From the NCBI GenBank assembly GCA_964393405.1, contig CAYMTR010000018.1, positions 1 through 53,213 on the forward strand: a DNA stretch of 53,213 nucleotides. The letters are read 5' to 3'. The translations under genes and the position numbers were made by a program. Source of the DNA: CAYMTR01 sp964393405 (GTDB lineage Bacteria > Bacteroidota > Bacteroidia > Bacteroidales > Prolixibacteraceae). Shown here piece after piece: positions 9,301 to 17,008 of the stretch. The notes beneath the pieces are model-generated. The model saw nothing but the letters and a program-made list of their open reading frames with translations. It ran no database searches and was not told the origin of the DNA. The first letter of the stretch is position 1, and each line of letters begins with the position of its first letter.

Positions 9301-9814
9301 TAGAATATTCACCGTTCACATTAGTGACAGTACCATTGCTCGTTCCTTTTACATAAACCGTAGCTCCTGGTATTGGTTCACCAGATTCAGTAGAGACCTT
9401 TCCGGTCACCTTATTCGACTGATTAGATTGTTCCTTTTCAATTTCCTGATTACTGGTAAGAATAATGTGTTTATCCTTAACAACATATTCCACACCAGAG
9501 TCGCTGAACAATTCGTCAAGTATTGAGTAAATATTCTGATCGTCGACATTAATATCGACAACCCTTTCAACATCAATCAACTGATTGTTGTAAATGAAAA
9601 AGAACTCAGAATTGTTTTCAATATCCCGCAAAACTTCCTTGACAGAAGTATTGTTACGATTCAAACTAATGCGAGTATTTTGCGAATAACTTTGGTTCGC
9701 GAAAATGCTTAAAGTTGAGATTAGAATAATTAGTGAAGTTAGTTTCATAACAAAAAATGCTTTTTTAAGGACTAACCAATGGTGATCAATCCCATCCAAA
9801 CTGTTTTTTTTCAT
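6338..9814 (-). CDS. SusC/RagA TonB-dependent receptor with STN signalling domain
   Basis: The protein has 1158 residues. The long N-terminal signal region (~1-45, ending SYSQ) starts with the MKKN..DGI form typical of FecR-coupled SusC proteins, supporting this start. Residues ~50-120 are an STN domain, which contacts the anti-sigma factor FecR. Residues ~137-215 are a carboxypeptidase-regulatory-like beta sandwich (GKVSTESGEPIPGATVYVKG). Residues ~220-340 are the plug (NIRGLGTTG, VVIDGVAGG, SAIYGARAANGVILV). The rest is the 22-strand barrel ending in a C-terminal aromatic-rich strand. It imports a ligand energised by TonB and reports occupancy to the FecR-sigma pair upstream. The 119-base gap before it holds two hairpins. 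Confidence 0.95.
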   Translation of the reverse strand: MKKNSLDGIDHHWLVLKKAFFVMKLTSLIILISTLSIFANQSYSQNTRISLNRNNTSVKEVLRDIENNSEFFFIYNNQLIDVERVVDINVDDQNIYSILDELFSDSGVEYVVKDKHIILTSNQEIEKEQSNQSNKVTGKVSTESGEPIPGATVYVKGTSNGTVTNVNGEYSIDVPSANQIMIFSFIGFRSQEVAINKDVINVVMLEDAIGLEEVVAIGYGVQKKKLVTGSTIQVDGESLAKRNSVDALGALQSLAPGVNIVQRSGQPGEGFKINIRGLGTTGSSDPLVVIDGVAGGSLDALNPSDIESIDILKDAASSAIYGARAANGVILVSTKKGKAGDFIVSYDGYMGVQNASTNGIESLNAKQYMEIVNSTLVSSGAKEFDFKSLIPNHYQSIIDGSWNGTNWLEESKNNNAPINNHSVNITGGSDKSRVAMGFSYLGQEGTIGKSATPKFERYTVHINSDHSLLKNNDRDIITFGENVTFTSSNKTGLNIEGIYSNNVRDLLTASPLLPAYNNDGDFFVYKDMVATGWDFDQRLVNPLARISVDHSQKTTNNRRLQANAFVEISPIKELKFRSNAGYQFFQSDYRRYVPVHELSSDKSNLTDDITQSQSYSTKWTWENTLNYVTYFNNHHVDFLIGQSVEKWGYGSDISVTNSNSLFPGSFDHAYISNSQGLNTTDTKISGSPNTAGGLASFFGRINYNYNETYMASIVMRADGSSNFARGHRWGYFPSLSAGWVMTNEEFMKPASGVLNFLKLRANWGQNGNADIDNFQYLATIAFNSDSYYYFHDKSDPSIGAYPDILPNEDVTWETSEQLDLGFDAHFFNSQITLTFDWYNKTTKDWLVVAPQLASYGTGAPFINGGDVENKGFEIAVSLNKSIDKFKYSAGISLANNNNKVTRIANEEGIIHGAENILAQNTDELYRVEVDYPMGYFWGYKTAGVFQNQTQIDQFFKDGGVALQDSVVPGDLIFVNDNGDEVIDDEDKVMIGNPHPKFTLGFNFSCSYKGLDLSINAYGAFGHQIAKSYREFSNSPNNNYTTDVYTKYWTGEGSTNRYPAFTHGKNTNFKELSDLYIEDGDYVKISNISIGYDLKSAFKRLPLQKLRLYVSGQNLLTFTKYSGFDPEVGYGNGESWASGIDIGYYPNPKTILGGINIVF

Positions 9815-9844
9815 AAATTTGATGGTTTTTAGATTATTAAATCG

Positions 9845-9900
9845 ATAAACCCTGCACTGCAGGTTTATTAACAGGGGATTGGGCCAACAATTCCCTGTTA
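9845..9900 (-). promoter_or_regulatory. two hairpins between fecR and susC
   Basis: Plus-strand 9869-9876 (taacaggg) pairs with 9893-9900 (ccctgtta). Positions 9845-9868 form a near-perfect dyad centred on TGCA, with one bulged C. In the minus-strand transcript they lie in tandem between the FecR stop and the SusC start, ending about 30 bases before the ATG. They could terminate or process the message so that receptor and regulator levels differ. The dyad could equally be a protein-binding site. Confidence 0.45.
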
Positions 9901-9933
9901 TGTTTTATACTCATACGTTTATATTTTTGTTCA

Positions 9934-10995
9934 TTACTTGCTTTTCAAGATTACTCTTCTTTTTGACATTGAATTGTCAGTTTGTTTGCTAGAATGTTGG
10001 ATATCATAACACATAGGGGAAGTAAGACTTAATATACTAAGTACCTGTTCAAGTGGCTCATCGATGAAGGTACCGGTAAAGCGATAATTTTCAAGTTTTT
10101 TATCAGATATAACAATATCGACGTTGTACCATTTTTCAAGTTTCTTCACAATTGTTTGAATCGGGTCTCCAAAGAATACAATACGACCATTGATCCATGC
10201 GGTATATTTATAAAGATCGGAAACATTTGTTTTTGAAATTTTATTATCGGCCAGGTTTAAGGTTGCAACCTGATTTGGAGAAAGTTCCATAATATTTTCA
10301 TCGTGCTTACTGCCCGAATTTTGAAGAGCAACACTTCCTTCCAGAAGTGCGATATGAAACAATTGATTATCAGCGTAAGCATCGACATTGAATGAAGTAC
10401 CGAGCACCCTTATATTCAGTTTCCCTGCTTGAACAATAAACGGTTGTTTCTTATTTTCAGTGACTTCAAAAAAACCTTCACCATCAAGAGTAACTTTTCT
10501 TTCTTTCATATTATTAAAAGAAAGAGGAAACCTTAGTTTGCTGCCTGAATTGAGAAACACGATTGTACCATCGCCCAATTCCACCTTAGCTTGAGTTCCG
10601 TAAGCAGCTTTAATCTCATGATAAACAGATTTTTCTGTGTTTCGAGAATAAGCAATCTCGCTATTATTGTTTTTAATAAAGTTATAAATTCCTGATAGCA
10701 ATATCGCTAAAACAAATATAGCAGCAACACGAGCAAGCAAGGAAATCCATTTTCCTGAATAAACTTGTGGTTTTAAACTTTTAGATATGTTGTATTTAGC
10801 TTTTGTTTTGTCGATAGCATCAGGCAATTTAAGAGAGCCTGCCTTCGACCATAATGAAACCAAATCGTTGTATTCCTGACTGTTCTCCTTGCTTTCCAAT
10901 CTCCATTCTTTGAGATATGCAGCTTCCTTATCTGTCAGCTTATCGGTTAATGATTTGGCTATTATTGAGTAAATGTTTTCTGAAACCGGATTCAT
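9934..10995 (-). CDS. FecR family anti-sigma factor
   Basis: The protein has 353 residues. The N-terminal cytoplasmic region (1-80) would bind the sigma factor. One membrane segment lies at about 84-107. The periplasmic FecR domain is at ~128-222 (ELGDGTIVFLNSGSKLRFP, DGEGFFEV, VLGTSFNVDAY). A C-terminal DUF4974/STN-like domain is at ~275-345 (IVKKLEKWYNVDIVI). It is encoded between the sigma factor and the STN-SusC, which is the standard trans-envelope signalling order. When the SusC STN domain signals substrate, FecR is expected to free the sigma factor. Confidence 0.95.
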   Translation of the reverse strand: MNPVSENIYSIIAKSLTDKLTDKEAAYLKEWRLESKENSQEYNDLVSLWSKAGSLKLPDAIDKTKAKYNISKSLKPQVYSGKWISLLARVAAIFVLAILLSGIYNFIKNNNSEIAYSRNTEKSVYHEIKAAYGTQAKVELGDGTIVFLNSGSKLRFPLSFNNMKERKVTLDGEGFFEVTENKKQPFIVQAGKLNIRVLGTSFNVDAYADNQLFHIALLEGSVALQNSGSKHDENIMELSPNQVATLNLADNKISKTNVSDLYKYTAWINGRIVFFGDPIQTIVKKLEKWYNVDIVISDKKLENYRFTGTFIDEPLEQVLSILSLTSPMCYDIQHSSKQTDNSMSKRRVILKSK

Positions 10996-11065
10996 TGTCT
11001 ATCGTTTTGTTTATATAACAGACGAATACCGGGGTGCTCTACCCTACATTGAAATAGAAAAAATT

Positions 11066-11683
11066 TTATTTAAGACGATTTATCAGCATTAAGAACAAGA
11101 GCGACTCTCCTTTATTTTTGTGTGAGGTCTGTAAAGGAAGAAAATCAATAAGTTCACTTCTGAGTAATTTCAACGATCGACCAATCAGTGCTTCAACACC
11201 TTTAACAGAAATCTCCAATTTAGCTGCAATCTCGTTGTTGGTTAAACCTTCAAATCTGCTAAGTTCGAAAGCAAGTTTACACCTTTCAGGAAGTTTAATT
11301 ATTGCCTGAAGCATTTTTTCTTCTAATTCATTTTGCGACAGCTGTTCTTCGGTAGTGTTAACCGATTCTTCAGGTTTAATTCTATTTTGAGCTTTAATAC
11401 CTGCCTTTTCTTTACGAATATGATCGATACTTAAGTTACGGACCATAGTCATAAGGTACGAGATAAGATTATCGACATTGGATAAACTTTCTCGTTTCTC
11501 CCAAATCTTTATAAAGACCTCCTGAACAACACCTTCAGCTTTATTCTGGTCTTTGAGAAAAGAAAAAGAGAATCTACATAGAGAGTCGTAAAATTCATTA
11601 AAGACATAATCAAATGCCTGTGAATTTCCATCACTAAGCTCTTTAGTAATAAATTTCAGATTAACCCCCTTGTCGTAAAACAT
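11066..11683 (-). CDS. ECF RNA polymerase sigma factor (Bacteroides expansion type)
   Basis: The protein is about 205 residues from ATG 11683. Region 2 includes FNEFYDSLCRFSFSFLKDQNKAEGVVQEVFIKIWEKR, and region 4 is the helix-turn-helix LPERCKLAFELSRFEGLTNNEIAAKLEISVKGVEALIGRSLKLLR (given in parts: LPERCKLAFELSR, then NNEIAAKLEIS, then VEALIGRSLKLL). The frame extends upstream to a GTG at 11737, but that start lies inside a 13-bp inverted repeat and upstream of a consensus -7 box at 11711-11718, so ATG 11683 is preferred. It should direct RNA polymerase to the susC/susD genes downstream. Confidence 0.93.
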   Translation of the reverse strand: MFYDKGVNLKFITKELSDGNSQAFDYVFNEFYDSLCRFSFSFLKDQNKAEGVVQEVFIKIWEKRESLSNVDNLISYLMTMVRNLSIDHIRKEKAGIKAQNRIKPEESVNTTEEQLSQNELEEKMLQAIIKLPERCKLAFELSRFEGLTNNEIAAKLEISVKGVEALIGRSLKLLRSELIDFLPLQTSHKNKGESLLFLMLINRLK

Positions 11684-11710
11684 TGATGAAAAAATTCTAA
11701 ATCCTCTTCT

Positions 11711-11718
11711 CAAAGATA
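11711..11718 (-). promoter_or_regulatory. -7 box for the sigma factor gene
   Basis: The minus strand reads TATCTTTG, an exact TAnnTTTG match, 28 bases before ATG 11683. It follows directly after the terminator hairpin of the preceding operon, so it marks the start of the sigma-FecR-SusC-SusD transcript. Confidence 0.5.
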
Positions 11719-11721
11719 TAA

Positions 11722-11759
11722 AAGTAAGAGTATCCACGAATAAATAGATACTCTTACTT
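11722..11759 (-). terminator. terminator of the 19-kb operon
   Basis: A perfect 13-bp inverted repeat (aagtaagagtatc at 11722-11734, complement at 11747-11759) encloses a 12-base loop. On the minus strand it is followed by TTATATCTTTG. It lies between the small winged-helix gene and the sigma factor gene. Confidence 0.65.
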
Positions 11760-11803
11760 AATAATGAAAATAAAAAGTTCCCTAAATTTTTAAAAGGAAA
11801 AAA

Positions 11804-12007
11804 TCAATCTTTTAGGCAAATAGTCAAAGCTCCCTCTTTCTCAAAATGATAAAGTTTTCCTTCTCTTGCCAGCCAACCCACTGCCATATAGAAGTCGGCA
11901 CTAGACATTTTAAGTTTTTTAATTAAATTTTTTACAGGTTGTTCTCCTTCTTCAAAGAGTATACTCCAGATTTTCCCGGCATTTAAACCAATTTCATTTG
12001 TAATCAT
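11804..12007 (-). CDS. small winged helix-turn-helix protein (DUF2582-like)
   Basis: The protein is 67 residues from ATG 12007; the frame also opens at a TTG eight codons earlier. It reads as a single compact winged helix: GLNAGKIWSILFE, PVKNLIKKLKMSSADFYMAVGWLAREGKLYHF, then a short wing strand. This matches the small DUF2582 (wHTH_10) proteins of Bacteroidetes, whose molecular role is not established. It is the last gene of the long operon, 71 bases after the SpoIIE-like phosphatase, and is followed by a hairpin terminator. It may be a DNA-binding output of the partner-switching set or only a passenger. Confidence 0.75.
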   Translation of the reverse strand: MITNEIGLNAGKIWSILFEEGEQPVKNLIKKLKMSSADFYMAVGWLAREGKLYHFEKEGALTICLKD

Positions 12008-12078
12008 AGGTTTATGTTTGAAATTATACAATTAAAAGTTAATTATCTGTTACCGCAATAACATTTTGTGAATTTCTT

Positions 12079-13683
12079 TCAAAGAAAACGTAATGCCAAA
12101 ACGGTTATATCATCTGACTGCTCATAGCCGTCAACAAATATTTTTACACCACTAATAGTTTCATCAATTAAATTTGAAATTTCTAAGTTACCCTTTTCTT
12201 TTATTAAATTAAGGAGTCTCTCTTCGCCGAATAATTTACGATTATTATTCATTGCTTCAGTTACCCCATCGGTATACATTAATATTGTTTCGTTTGGGAG
12301 TAAAGTAAATTGTTCGTTTATGAATTCAAAATCGTTAAAAGCAGCCAGAACTATACCTGGATACACGTTTCTATATTCAACAACATTATTGTTTTGAACC
12401 AGGATAAATGGGTTATGACCGGCATTAGCATATTCCACTTCGCCTGTCCTGATGTTAAGTATAGCAAGAAACAAAGTAACAAACATGAATTGTTCGTTGT
12501 CTTTACAAAGTTCGTTATTTGCCTTATACAATACTTCTGCAGGACTTAATCCACTTAAGGTGATTGCTTTGATAAGAGTATTGGTCATGGCCATAAACAG
12601 TGCAGCCGGAATCCCTTTGTCTGATACATCGCCAATAGTAAAAGCCAAGTGATCATCATCGACCATGAAGTAGTTAAACAAATCACCCCCCACTTCTTTA
12701 GCCGGGCTCATATATCCACGAATGTCGAATTCATTTCTATCGGGAAAAGTCGGATAAGTTTTAGGAATCATTCCAAGTTGAATTGCGCTTGCAATTTTTA
12801 ATTGACCCTCTATACTTTCCTTAGCTATTGTAGTGTTACGCAGATCAATAATATACTGTGAAAGTGAAAATTGCATAGCGAGAAAAGCTTCAGAAAGTTT
12901 TCCTACCTCATCAGTAGACTTATATGAAAAGTCGAACATGCTTTTTAAACTTTCTTCGGGGAAATGAAAATCATTTTTGATTAGTTCATTAGTATATGAA
13001 ACCAAATTTTTAAGAGGCTTTGAGATTTGATTTATAGGTTTGTAAGATAGAATAAAGCCAATAAGTAAAATAATTAATCCTAGGCCTAAATACAAATAAG
13101 TAGTTTCAGAAATAATATTATCCAATTCCTCTGAGGAATAATCTACTGCGACAATGTAGCTTTTACCGTTTTTTGTCTTGAATGGAATGAATACCGATCT
13201 AACAGAACCAGAAATATCTTTGTAGGAATAAATTAAAGGTTTTTCATTTTTAAACGGTTTGAAATAAACAGACTCGACTATCTTGGGATCATCTAAATAT
13301 CCACTAAAAAAAGAATCAACAACTACTTTTCCATATTGATCATAATCCATACTTGAAGAAGTAAATCTCAATTCTCCGTTGTAATTAATGTATGAATAAA
13401 TCTCTTTCACTTTTGTTTCACGAGTAAATTCAGACAACGCAGAAACAACTTTTTTGTATTCATCATTACTTACAGAATAGGAATCAACAATATCGTCGTG
13501 ATAATTATCACCAATTATATGACGAGCACCCAAAGCAATAGAATAGAGGTGAGAATCGATCATTGATCTTTCAATTCTCTCAGTAAAAAATATGCTTAAA
13601 GAGGTATATGCAAGAACACTTATTGTTGCAACCCAAAAAATAAGAATATAGATTTTTCTTTTAATAGTAAGTCTCTTCAACAT
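12079..13683 (-). CDS. membrane-bound PP2C/SpoIIE-type serine phosphatase (RsbU-like)
   Basis: The protein has 534 residues. Membrane segments at ~12-32 and ~195-215 bracket an extracytoplasmic sensor domain (~35-190, probably Cache/PAS-like). A HAMP-like linker follows (~215-285, with ISKPLKNLVSYTNEL and TDEVGKLSEAF). The phosphatase domain (~295-534) has the metal-binding acids Asp334 (KEVGGDLF), Asp352 (GDVSDKGIPAAL) and Asp472 (MYTDGVTEA), so it looks active. Enzymes of this type dephosphorylate the Ser of STAS antagonist proteins. Here it lies just after a kinase-like and a STAS gene, which makes it the sensor input of a partner switch. The external ligand is unknown. Confidence 0.92.
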   Translation of the reverse strand: MLKRLTIKRKIYILIFWVATISVLAYTSLSIFFTERIERSMIDSHLYSIALGARHIIGDNYHDDIVDSYSVSNDEYKKVVSALSEFTRETKVKEIYSYINYNGELRFTSSSMDYDQYGKVVVDSFFSGYLDDPKIVESVYFKPFKNEKPLIYSYKDISGSVRSVFIPFKTKNGKSYIVAVDYSSEELDNIISETTYLYLGLGLIILLIGFILSYKPINQISKPLKNLVSYTNELIKNDFHFPEESLKSMFDFSYKSTDEVGKLSEAFLAMQFSLSQYIIDLRNTTIAKESIEGQLKIASAIQLGMIPKTYPTFPDRNEFDIRGYMSPAKEVGGDLFNYFMVDDDHLAFTIGDVSDKGIPAALFMAMTNTLIKAITLSGLSPAEVLYKANNELCKDNEQFMFVTLFLAILNIRTGEVEYANAGHNPFILVQNNNVVEYRNVYPGIVLAAFNDFEFINEQFTLLPNETILMYTDGVTEAMNNNRKLFGEERLLNLIKEKGNLEISNLIDETISGVKIFVDGYEQSDDITVLALRFL

Positions 13684-13726
13684 GATATTTATCGTTAAAA
13701 ATATTTAGCCCCAGGATTGTGTGTTC

Positions 13727-14158
13727 CTAAAGATTAATGCAGAAAATATTTATATTTTTCCCTTCTGTGAACTCATATTTGAATTCATCAACGTTGTCTT
13801 TAGCAAGCATAATTCCCAATCCACCAATAGGACGTTCTTCAAGTGGTAATGACAGTTCATCCTCTTCCGGGGTAATTTTCTCAATAGGATTAAAAGGAGG
13901 GGCTGAATCTTCAACAAAAATAGTCAACATCTCATTTTGAACCATTACATTTATGTCAATAATACCGTCGTCAATTCCAGACTTTAAATAGCCATAATTG
14001 ATAATATTAGTAACAATTTCGTCAACAGCAAGACAAAGTTTGTAAGTCTTACTTTTATCTAATCCAACTAACTTTGCTGAGTCGGCAATAAATTCACGAA
14101 TAGGACTCAACGAATCTAAATTGGCAGAAAACTTTCTGGATTCAGAGTTTGTGTTCAT
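13727..14158 (-). CDS. RsbW-like anti-sigma factor/serine kinase (HATPase_c_2)
   Basis: The protein is 143 residues from ATG 14158, one base after the stop of the upstream STAS gene; the frame also opens at a TTG at 14182. GHKL ATPase boxes are visible. The N box is LAVDEIVTNIINYGY with Glu and Asn in place. A G1-like box reads EDSAPPFNP. The G2 box is GGLGIMLAKDNVDEF. Such proteins bind ATP, phosphorylate a STAS partner on Ser, and hold a target protein when the STAS partner is phosphorylated. No sigma factor is encoded in the same run, so the target held by this kinase is open. Confidence 0.88.
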   Translation of the reverse strand: MNTNSESRKFSANLDSLSPIREFIADSAKLVGLDKSKTYKLCLAVDEIVTNIINYGYLKSGIDDGIIDINVMVQNEMLTIFVEDSAPPFNPIEKITPEEDELSLPLEERPIGGLGIMLAKDNVDEFKYEFTEGKNINIFCINL

Positions 14159-14159
14159 T

Positions 14160-14483
14160 TCATTCGGGATAATGATCGACAATTGAAACGCTGTATAACA
14201 ATCCTGTCATTCTAAGTGTTTCCAACAACTGATCCTGAGGTTTTACCATAATGAGTTTAACCGCAGGGCCTAGTTTCTGCTTAGCAAAAATTATCACCCT
14301 TAAGCCTGCTGAAGCCATGAAGTCGAGTTTTTCAACATCCATTACAAACTCTTTTGGATTCATAGGAATAACTTTCTGAACAGCTTCGTTAAATTGTGAT
14401 GCTGTTGAAGAATCTAAATCGCCTACTAATGTAACAATTGCAGCATTGTCTAAAAGGTCTGTTTTTACAGAAAAATTGCTCAT
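14160..14483 (-). CDS. STAS-domain anti-sigma factor antagonist (RsbV/SpoIIAA-like)
   Basis: The protein has 107 residues and is a single STAS domain. The motif DFMASAGLRVI carries the conserved phosphorylatable Ser58. It starts with typical STAS strands (VKTDLLDNAAIVTLVGDLDSS, in order) and ends with the helix LLETLRMTGL. It sits between the GlgX gene and the RsbW-like kinase gene, one base from the latter, so it is probably that kinase's partner. Confidence 0.9.
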   Translation of the reverse strand: MSNFSVKTDLLDNAAIVTLVGDLDSSTASQFNEAVQKVIPMNPKEFVMDVEKLDFMASAGLRVIIFAKQKLGPAVKLIMVKPQDQLLETLRMTGLLYSVSIVDHYPE

Positions 14484-14511
14484 TTTTTCTCTTTTTAATT
14501 TATTATATTAT

Positions 14512-16635
14512 TTACTTTCCTATTAAAATAATTATAGATCGAGCCCCTACAATAAAAGTGTTATGATGTTCAATTTTAAGTTCTTTTGATATGGGGTAAA
14601 AATCGTTTGGAGGCAGCATAGACGTATTAACAGAAACATGCCATTTCTTTCCCGGAGGCAGCATAGGCAATTCAAAAGGAAGTGCATCCCAGAACATATT
14701 CATTGCAACGTAAACTGAATCACCTTTAATTGTGCCATTTTTTGCATGACTTCCATCTAACATGAATGCGAAAACTCTGCTCGAGTCTGACCAATCGGCT
14801 TGCCATGGCAATGTGCCGTGAAAAGAAATATCCGGATATCCTGATTCAACAAAGTCAACATTCCTGAAATGTTCTTTATTTCTGAAAACAGGGTGATGTC
14901 TCCTTAAATTGATTATGTGTTGTGTGAAATTATAAATATCAGCATTCTTTTCTTTTAGCTCCCAATTGAGCCAATTTAACTCATTGTCGTGGCAGTAGGT
15001 ATTATTGTTTCCATATTGAGTCCGCCCCATTTCATCGCCCATTAAAATCATAGGGACTCCCTGACTAACCATAAGGATAGCAAGTGCATTTTTTATTTGT
15101 CTCTTTCGCAGTTCATTAACCTGCACATTGTCGGTTTCACCTTCAACACCGCAATTCCAGCTATCGTTATCGTTATTGCCATCCTGATTATTTTCGCCGT
15201 TAGCTTCATTATGTTTATAGTTGTAAGAGACCATATCAAATAAAGTAAATCCGTCGTGGCAAGTAATAAAATTAACTCCGGCGGTTGCCCCTCTTGCCAA
15301 ATAAATATCAGGAGAACCCTGAATCCGTTGAGACAAATCGCCAACGACACCCTCGTCACCTTTCAAAAACTTTCGGACAGTATCGCGATATTTACCGTTC
15401 CATTCAGCCCAACGACCGTAGCAAGGGAATGATCCAACCTGATATAACCCCCCGGCATCCCAAGCTTCAGCAATGAGTTTGCATTTAGCTAAAACAGGAT
15501 CATAAGCCAGAGTTTCAAGGAGAGGAGGATTGCTTAGTGGACTACCATCCTGTGCTCTTCCTAAAATAGCCGCCAAATCGAATCTAAACCCATCGATGTG
15601 ATATTCTGAAGCCCAATACCTCAAGCAATCGAGAACCATATTACGAACGATAGGATGATTACAATTAAGGGTATTCCCGGTTCCTGAAAAATTATAATAA
15701 TAACCTCCGGGAGTAAGCATGTAGTACGTTTTATTATCAATCCCTTTAAATGATATTGTTGGTCCACGATGATCACCTTCGGCGGTATGATTAAAAACAA
15801 CATCAAGTAAAACCTCTATTCCATTTTTATGAAGTTCCTTGATGAGGGTTTTCAGTTCATCAACCTGCATACCGTACTTTCCTGTAGCAGCATACCCCGA
15901 TTTAGGTGCAAAGAAATTAAGAGTGCTGTAGCCCCAGTAATTGACAAGCAATTCGCCTGTATTTTGATCTATTTTACTATGTTCGTACTCATCAAACTCG
16001 TAAATCGGCATTAGTTCAACACAATTAATACCCAATTCTAGGAGATAAGGAATTTTCTCCTTAATACCTGTAAATGTACCTTTAAACTTAACCTCTGAAG
16101 ATGGATGATTAGTAAAACTCCTGACGTGCATTTCGTAAATAACTAAGTCTTCGGTTGGTGTTTCGAGAGGTTTATCTTCTTCCCAGTCGAAATCTTCAAA
16201 AACCAAACGTGAACGGAAAGGATATAACTTTTCCCAATTAGGAGGTCCCAGCCAGACATCCCTTCCTCCTATTGCTTTTGCATAAGGATCTGACAGTATT
16301 TTGGTTTTATCGAATCGATGACCTTCAATAGGATCGAAAGGACCATCCATTCGATATCCGTATTCCAGACTTTCAAAATCAAGATCAAAAACAATCATGG
16401 AATAAACATTCCCTATCATAAATTCTTTTGGAAAAGGAATTTCAGCAAAAGGTTGTTCAGCATTTTTTTCAAACAAAACCAATGTGCAAGAAGTTGCTGC
16501 ACTTGAATAAATTGAAAAATTAACACCATTAGGAACCATAGTAGCCCCAAATGGCAGAACATGCCCTCTTCTAAATTTTATTCCATCCTGCTCGTGTGTT
16601 GGATAATAATCAATTCTGGAGTCAAACTCAGCCAT
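14512..16635 (-). CDS. glgX: glycogen debranching enzyme (isoamylase type, GH13)
   Basis: The protein has 707 residues, the usual GlgX/TreX length, with no signal peptide, so it is cytoplasmic. Residues ~20-160 form the N-terminal CBM48 domain (GVNFSIYSSAATSCTLVLF). Residues ~165-600 are the GH13 barrel with DVVFNHTAEGD, DGFRFD (nucleophile Asp353), AEAWD (acid/base Glu390) and CHDG (stabiliser Asp461). A beta-sandwich C domain ends the protein. It hydrolyses alpha-1,6 branches of glycogen or glycogen limit dextrin. Its place is notable: it lies 5 bases after one STAS gene and 28 bases before another, in a signalling operon without glycogen synthase or phosphorylase genes. Co-regulation, or direct control by STAS binding, is an inference. 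Confidence 0.93.
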   Translation of the reverse strand: MAEFDSRIDYYPTHEQDGIKFRRGHVLPFGATMVPNGVNFSIYSSAATSCTLVLFEKNAEQPFAEIPFPKEFMIGNVYSMIVFDLDFESLEYGYRMDGPFDPIEGHRFDKTKILSDPYAKAIGGRDVWLGPPNWEKLYPFRSRLVFEDFDWEEDKPLETPTEDLVIYEMHVRSFTNHPSSEVKFKGTFTGIKEKIPYLLELGINCVELMPIYEFDEYEHSKIDQNTGELLVNYWGYSTLNFFAPKSGYAATGKYGMQVDELKTLIKELHKNGIEVLLDVVFNHTAEGDHRGPTISFKGIDNKTYYMLTPGGYYYNFSGTGNTLNCNHPIVRNMVLDCLRYWASEYHIDGFRFDLAAILGRAQDGSPLSNPPLLETLAYDPVLAKCKLIAEAWDAGGLYQVGSFPCYGRWAEWNGKYRDTVRKFLKGDEGVVGDLSQRIQGSPDIYLARGATAGVNFITCHDGFTLFDMVSYNYKHNEANGENNQDGNNDNDSWNCGVEGETDNVQVNELRKRQIKNALAILMVSQGVPMILMGDEMGRTQYGNNNTYCHDNELNWLNWELKEKNADIYNFTQHIINLRRHHPVFRNKEHFRNVDFVESGYPDISFHGTLPWQADWSDSSRVFAFMLDGSHAKNGTIKGDSVYVAMNMFWDALPFELPMLPPGKKWHVSVNTSMLPPNDFYPISKELKIEHHNTFIVGARSIIILIGK

Positions 16636-16640
16636 AATTT

Positions 16641-16970
16641 TTAAAATAAGTTTAGTGCGTGTTCAATTGTGTCCGTGATTTCAAAAAAGTTAATAAAGCC
16701 GGTCATCGACATAACATCAATGATTTCCTGTGACACTCCGACCAATATTACTTTTCCGTTTCTAGATTTTATTTGTCGGTATATCATTAACAACACTCTT
16801 AATCCGGCACTGGATACAAAATCAACTTTTGAAAGATCTAACAGTACATTGTCAGTTTCAGTGACTTTACCCATTATTTGAGACTGAAGTTCACCAGCTG
16901 TTTTACTATCGATGCTCCCCTCAACTGAAATAATTACAATGTTTTCGCTTGTGTTAATATTTACATTCAT
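16641..16970 (-). CDS. second STAS-domain anti-sigma factor antagonist
   Basis: The protein has 109 residues and is one STAS domain with the phosphorylation motif DFVSSAGLRVLL; Ser54 is in the conserved position next to a second Ser53. It is clearly related to the STAS protein at 14160-14483 but diverged. It lies 38 bases after the AGE-fold gene and 5 bases before glgX. Two STAS proteins with one kinase suggest competing inputs, or one regulator and one target-binding adaptor. Confidence 0.9.
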   Translation of the reverse strand: MNVNINTSENIVIISVEGSIDSKTAGELQSQIMGKVTETDNVLLDLSKVDFVSSAGLRVLLMIYRQIKSRNGKVILVGVSQEIIDVMSMTGFINFFEITDTIEHALNLF

Positions 16971-17008
16971 TATCAGTTATTTATTCAAATTCGCTTAATT
17001 ATTTACAA

